From positions 1-29,766 of the forward strand of contig CALCHI010000181.1 of assembly GCA_937901285.1 (NCBI GenBank): a stretch of 29,766 bases of DNA, given 5' to 3'. Origin of the DNA: UBA8437 sp003445035 (lineage in GTDB: Bacteria > Planctomycetota > Planctomycetia > Planctomycetales > Planctomycetaceae). Below, one piece after another: positions 27,401 to 29,766 of the stretch (positions within the stretch are counted from its first letter, which is position 1; the number at the start of each line of letters is the position of its first letter). Below the pieces are notes generated by a model, which ran no database searches, had not been told where the DNA came from, and was given only the letters and a program-made list of their open reading frames with translations. The translations under genes were made by a program, and so were the position numbers.

Positions 27401-27755
27401 CTCCGACTTCGTAGACAGGACAGAGGTTTGTGTGACGGAGTGCGGCCGCTGCACGGGCTTCAACAAAAAACCGTTCGCGGATTTCCTCGGTTGCCGCCGC
27501 TTCGAACTTGGGGATCTTCAGGGCCACCGGACGTTGCAGATCACTGTCGGTCGCCAGGTAGACGGTGCCCATGGCGCCTTCACCAAGACATCGCTCGACC
27601 AGGTACTTGCCGAAACTCCCCGTGAGAGATGCGACATTGGCCAGCGGGCGGGAGACACCTCCCTCTGCTCCGGGTTGGCTGGCCAGCGGGCTGTTGTCGC
27701 CGGGAAGGTCGTGGCCGGTCAGGCGGGTTTGTCGGGAATCGCGTGTTTCGTCCAT
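24435..27755 (-). CDS. Membrane Ser/Thr protein kinase with 14 WD40 repeats
   Basis: ATG 27755 (MDETRDSRQ) gives 1106 residues; the frame is open upstream to 27872 but that would overlap the neighbouring gene. An intracellular Pkn-type kinase domain spans about 48-315. The glycine loop is LGEGAMGTVYLA (57-68), then Lys80, Glu99, HRDLKPSN (172-179), DFG (192-194) and SPEQ (221-224). All catalytic residues are intact. A transmembrane helix (about 427-446) and a Pro/Thr-rich linker (about 450-515) follow. Fourteen WD40 repeats then run from about 518 to the end, enough for two seven-bladed propellers on the outer side. It likely senses an external or periplasmic ligand and phosphorylates cytoplasmic targets. 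This architecture is typical of planctomycetes. Confidence 0.92.
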   Translation of the reverse strand: MDETRDSRQTRLTGHDLPGDNSPLASQPGAEGGVSRPLANVASLTGSFGKYLVERCLGEGAMGTVYLATDSDLQRPVALKIPKFEAAATEEIRERFFVEARAAAALRHTNLCPVYEVGEIDGRCFLAMAYIDGRPLSDFVSPDHPLPVDQVATIITRLADGLAHAHSRDVVHRDLKPSNVIIDPQREPILTDFGLARQSGTPDAARLTGTGTILGSPAYMSPEQARGRLHEIGPRSDVYSLGVMFYELLTGRLPFEGGIAEVLAQVINDEPDPPSAIRQGLDPQLETICLDMMAKPLDRRTASAAEVAVEINAWLARQSDTATSSGIANLDAFDSSKAVGDARREQLENDRHLADALIGQGRLSMAARIVDAMSGVDDPRYREFSEWARSRKLDIQKSRRPGLVVSYTAADGTRFIDISGRLFRARTIWIATAIVMVTCLVTLEWYFNHSPPNDPVQLAVSQTTPTAPDNETPDDPTGETSNPGESEPGLPLPLTAQPPPTTPQPTPPAVSPRTDGPMVLSGHSEEVRQVVFSSDSRLLISGSEDSSVRIWDATSGRMLLNCTGHDDTVESVAINPAGSMIASGGADDLIRLWNPVTGKPLGILRGHEDTVTHVDFTSDGKTLVSASDDNTVRLWDLQARKETRLFNGHSDSVNVAEFNHDATRILSAGADTDVVLWNTTTGKQLSVLEGHTEEIWSGMFSPDGRQAVTSGDDHTIRIWDLATSKEVASLEGHTDEVNGVCFSPNGRLIASAGVDGLVKIWDAVAHTELATFKGHTDYLWDVAFSPDGTRLASASADATVRVWNVPQHLLAKILRGHSEPVGKVAVSPDGRELASCSMDQTVRLWDATSGRPGRVLAGHSHWVWGIAFGNSSDTLFSAGDNTLRQWNTRTGKEEQKVEVTDGQVRAFALDPKSQFAVIGDNAGRLTTWTLDTGRKLLSLSRHADEISDVAVSPDGRWIASCGLDGTLAIHSSSDGKLHRNLSGSKAKLQCLSFRPDSQHIAAGSHAGDVFVWMVADGTLQPGVADAGTDVIFRLAWTPDGKRLASAHGDGRLVVRQPGDPDDLITLEGHREGALSVCFHPRTGEMISSSFDHTIRMWPFLNASRSR
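24438..26204 (-). repeat. Tandem WD40-coding repeats in the kinase gene (14 copies)
   Basis: The region encodes 14 units of about 42 residues with the pattern GHxxxV...FSPDG...SxSxDxTVRxWD. Units 1-8 and 14 are close to consensus, while 9-13 have diverged (for example the GH dipeptide is lost or changed). The division into about 14 units by eye could be off by one. Confidence 0.7.
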
Positions 27756-27819
27756 TGGGCCTGCCGGAGCACGCGGGCGACGGTGGGGTGGCCGGATCAA
27801 CAAGATCCGGATGGCGGTT

Positions 27820-29766
27820 TCACCGGGCCGCGGTTTTGGGCCATTCGACAACCACCTCGGCTGGGAACACACCCCGCGGGTCGCCTCGTTCGGCGAGCGT
27901 GGTCACCAGCGTGGCCAGGGTTCGTGGGACGACCCCCTTGTGCAGTGTGAGCTTGTCGCTCTGGACGACAATGGGCTTGTCCAGGTCGAGCATCTTGTCG
28001 TCGAATCGGATGGTGAGCCGTTTGACGGGGCTGGTCTCTATGCGGATCGTCTGTCCGGTTCGGCTGGCGATCAGTGTCGAGCGACCCTTGCGGTTTTTAT
28101 TGTCGACGGCGAGCCAGTAGAACCTCGAGTGAGTCACGTCGTCCTGTCGCCAGACAATCCGATCAGGATGGATGTTGCGTCGGAACTTGGCCATCCAGGG
28201 GACGGCTGCAGCATCGAGGCGGTCCATCCAGTGGCCCTTGTTGGGGTAGATCTTGACCAGGTGAGCATATCCCTTGGGATCGGCCTTCCTGAGTGAGCCG
28301 AGTTGTTGTCCCCAGGCGGCAGCGACCTTGTTGCGATTGTAGGCACTGTCGCGTCCGCCCATGTGGATGGTGAAACCGATGTTGCGGAGCGAATGTGGCG
28401 TCGAGTCGTTGGGGTGTCCGGCCATCATGGCCGCGGCGGCCAGGCGATCGGCCATTCGTGGTGCTACCTGGTAGACGCCGTCACCGCCGGCTGAATAACC
28501 CATCAGGTAGACCCGGTCGGGGTCGACATCTTCGAAGACGATCAGGTTCTCGATCAGGCGGTCAAACAACGGGTCGATGTGTCCCTGGTGCCAGAGATTC
28601 CATGTGTTGGTGGGGGCTCGTGGGGAGAGGTAAACCCCCTCGGCGGGCTTGTAGAGTCCCTTTTGGTTGTTCCACTGCTGATCGTTGACCGCCTGAGTCG
28701 TTCCGCCTCCACCGTGGAGAGAAATGTAGAGACTGCGGCCGGACTTGGGTTTCTTGCCGTAAACGTGGTAGTGGAAGGGCATCTTGAGGTTGCCGTGACT
28801 GAGCACGCGAGCTTTCATCTCGGCGGCCCGGTCCTTGCGGATGGCGGTCACGTGGTCTGCCCACAACTGCGTGCGGGCCTTGGCGGCATCGGCCTTGGTC
28901 AGAGCGGCCTTGGAGAAGTCCTGTTTTGCCAAGGGCGGTCGTTTGTCCCGAGGTTGACTCAGCCAGGTTCCCAGCGATTTCATCGCGACGGCCGAGACCT
29001 TCGCATCCGGACCCGTGGGTGTTTTGGGTTTAGGCAGGTAGCGGGCGGTGACATTGACCGCGTGAACGTAGGTCGCCTCGGGGAGCCAGACCATCGGAAA
29101 GGACTGTCCGGTTGGCTTGTAGCTGGTGGCGTAGATCGCGTGCTTGCGGTGATCGGCCCGGGCCTTGGAGGCGCGGCCGAGGAACCAGGCGCGGTCGAGC
29201 TGATTTCCGGTGGGTTCGGCGGCTCCGGTGAAGTGCCAGCCCCCCTTGTTGTAGACCTCGACCCATGAGTGGTTGCCCGAGCCGTCGGCCCATAGTGGAG
29301 TGCCGACGAAACGGGCGGGGATGCCGACGGCCCGGCAGGCGTCGATCAGCAGCACGCTGAGGCCGGTGCAACTGGCCAGTCCGGCCTCGATCGATTCGTA
29401 GGGGCTCTGGTCGGCCTTTGGGCGGCCGGTTGAATAGCGGACCTTGACCCGGCCGAAGATGGCACGGTTGAGTTGTGTGGCGGCCTCGCCGGGCGTCTTG
29501 GCCTTGGCCACCAGGGGGCGAAAGCGTTTGAAGAAATCGGCACGCCAGTTGTCTCGGCGTTCGTTGATGCTGGCGTAGGGCAACACGTCGTTGAAAAATA
29601 CGGATTCCGGGACCTGGTCGGTCCATGCCGACTCTCGCCAGGCCCTGTACGCGTAGTTGGTCTGTTCGATCAGGAACCTGGCGTTCAGTGACTTGAGATC
29701 CCGGTCGGGCATGTAGGCCACCAGGAACTTCATTCCGTTCCGTTGATCGGTGGTCACGTCGTCGAT
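27820..29766 (-). CDS. Transglutaminase-like plus alpha/beta-hydrolase (esterase) fusion, 5' end outside window
   Basis: The frame is open to the right edge, so the start lies outside the window; 645 residues follow the first GTG at 29757. Counting from that GTG, the first half carries a transglutaminase-like (papain-fold) domain: Cys130 in SCTGLSVLL, then His163 in GNHSWVEVYN, and a possible Glu181 in FTGAAEP. The second half is a PHB-depolymerase/esterase-like alpha/beta hydrolase: LHGGGG (348-352), nucleophile Ser422 in GYSAGG, Asp470 in MGGRDS and His509 in NKGHW. A C-terminal beta domain of ~120 residues follows. The two catalytic domains on one chain suggest coupled processing of a peptide and an ester substrate. 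Export cannot be judged because the N-terminus is missing. Confidence 0.82.
   Translation of the reverse strand: MDDVTTDQRNGMKFLVAYMPDRDLKSLNARFLIEQTNYAYRAWRESAWTDQVPESVFFNDVLPYASINERRDNWRADFFKRFRPLVAKAKTPGEAATQLNRAIFGRVKVRYSTGRPKADQSPYESIEAGLASCTGLSVLLIDACRAVGIPARFVGTPLWADGSGNHSWVEVYNKGGWHFTGAAEPTGNQLDRAWFLGRASKARADHRKHAIYATSYKPTGQSFPMVWLPEATYVHAVNVTARYLPKPKTPTGPDAKVSAVAMKSLGTWLSQPRDKRPPLAKQDFSKAALTKADAAKARTQLWADHVTAIRKDRAAEMKARVLSHGNLKMPFHYHVYGKKPKSGRSLYISLHGGGGTTQAVNDQQWNNQKGLYKPAEGVYLSPRAPTNTWNLWHQGHIDPLFDRLIENLIVFEDVDPDRVYLMGYSAGGDGVYQVAPRMADRLAAAAMMAGHPNDSTPHSLRNIGFTIHMGGRDSAYNRNKVAAAWGQQLGSLRKADPKGYAHLVKIYPNKGHWMDRLDAAAVPWMAKFRRNIHPDRIVWRQDDVTHSRFYWLAVDNKNRKGRSTLIASRTGQTIRIETSPVKRLTIRFDDKMLDLDKPIVVQSDKLTLHKGVVPRTLATLVTTLAERGDPRGVFPAEVVVEWPKTAAR

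Noticed and set aside
27756..27872. Upstream extension of the kinase gene
   Set aside because: It would overlap the neighbouring gene end and encodes an Arg/Pro-rich stretch unlike kinase N-termini; ATG 27755 is preferred.

Overview
The window looks like chromosomal DNA of a planctomycete (Planctomycetota). The base composition is GC-rich. There are three DUF1501 proteins with twin-arginine leaders, a secreted protein with two pre-peptidase C-terminal (PPC) domains, a Ser/Thr kinase fused to WD40 propellers, a transglutaminase/esterase fusion, and many exported proteins of unknown role. This assignment rests on gene-family content, not on a marker gene. I see no rRNA, tRNA, CRISPR array, transposase or integrase, and no gene-free stretch longer than about 250 bases.

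Left part (1-7516): the tail of a secreted PPC-type protein is followed by a secreted caspase-fold protein resembling peptidase family C25, both on the plus strand. A two-gene minus-strand operon comes next (PPC-domain protein, then DUF1501). A second DUF1501 gene follows on the plus strand, with a very short possible exported peptide overlapping its end.

Middle-left (7513-11898): a sugar-phosphate isomerase/epimerase-type TIM barrel (minus), a Tat-exported protein resembling a GH32/GH43 beta-propeller (plus), and a protein like the large subunit of N,N-dimethylformamidase (minus). These look like catabolic or carbohydrate-related genes.

Centre (12100-19401): a seven-gene plus-strand cluster encodes what appears to be a complete tripartite ABC export system. 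It has a TolC/CzcC-type outer membrane protein, a cysteine-rich exported protein, a first FtsX/MacB-type permease, a small cysteine-motif lipoprotein, a HlyD-type periplasmic adaptor, a MacB/LolD-type ATPase and a second, different permease. The last three genes overlap by one base each. The two permeases and the two cysteine-bearing accessory proteins make this the most interesting system in the window. An MFS transporter with its own candidate promoter follows.

Right part (20702-29766): a Tat-exported member of the membrane dipeptidase family with an altered N-terminal metal motif (minus); a translationally coupled pair of a third DUF1501 protein and a secreted TolB-like propeller (plus); a 1106-residue membrane Ser/Thr kinase with 14 WD40 repeats (minus); and a transglutaminase/esterase fusion running off the right edge (minus).
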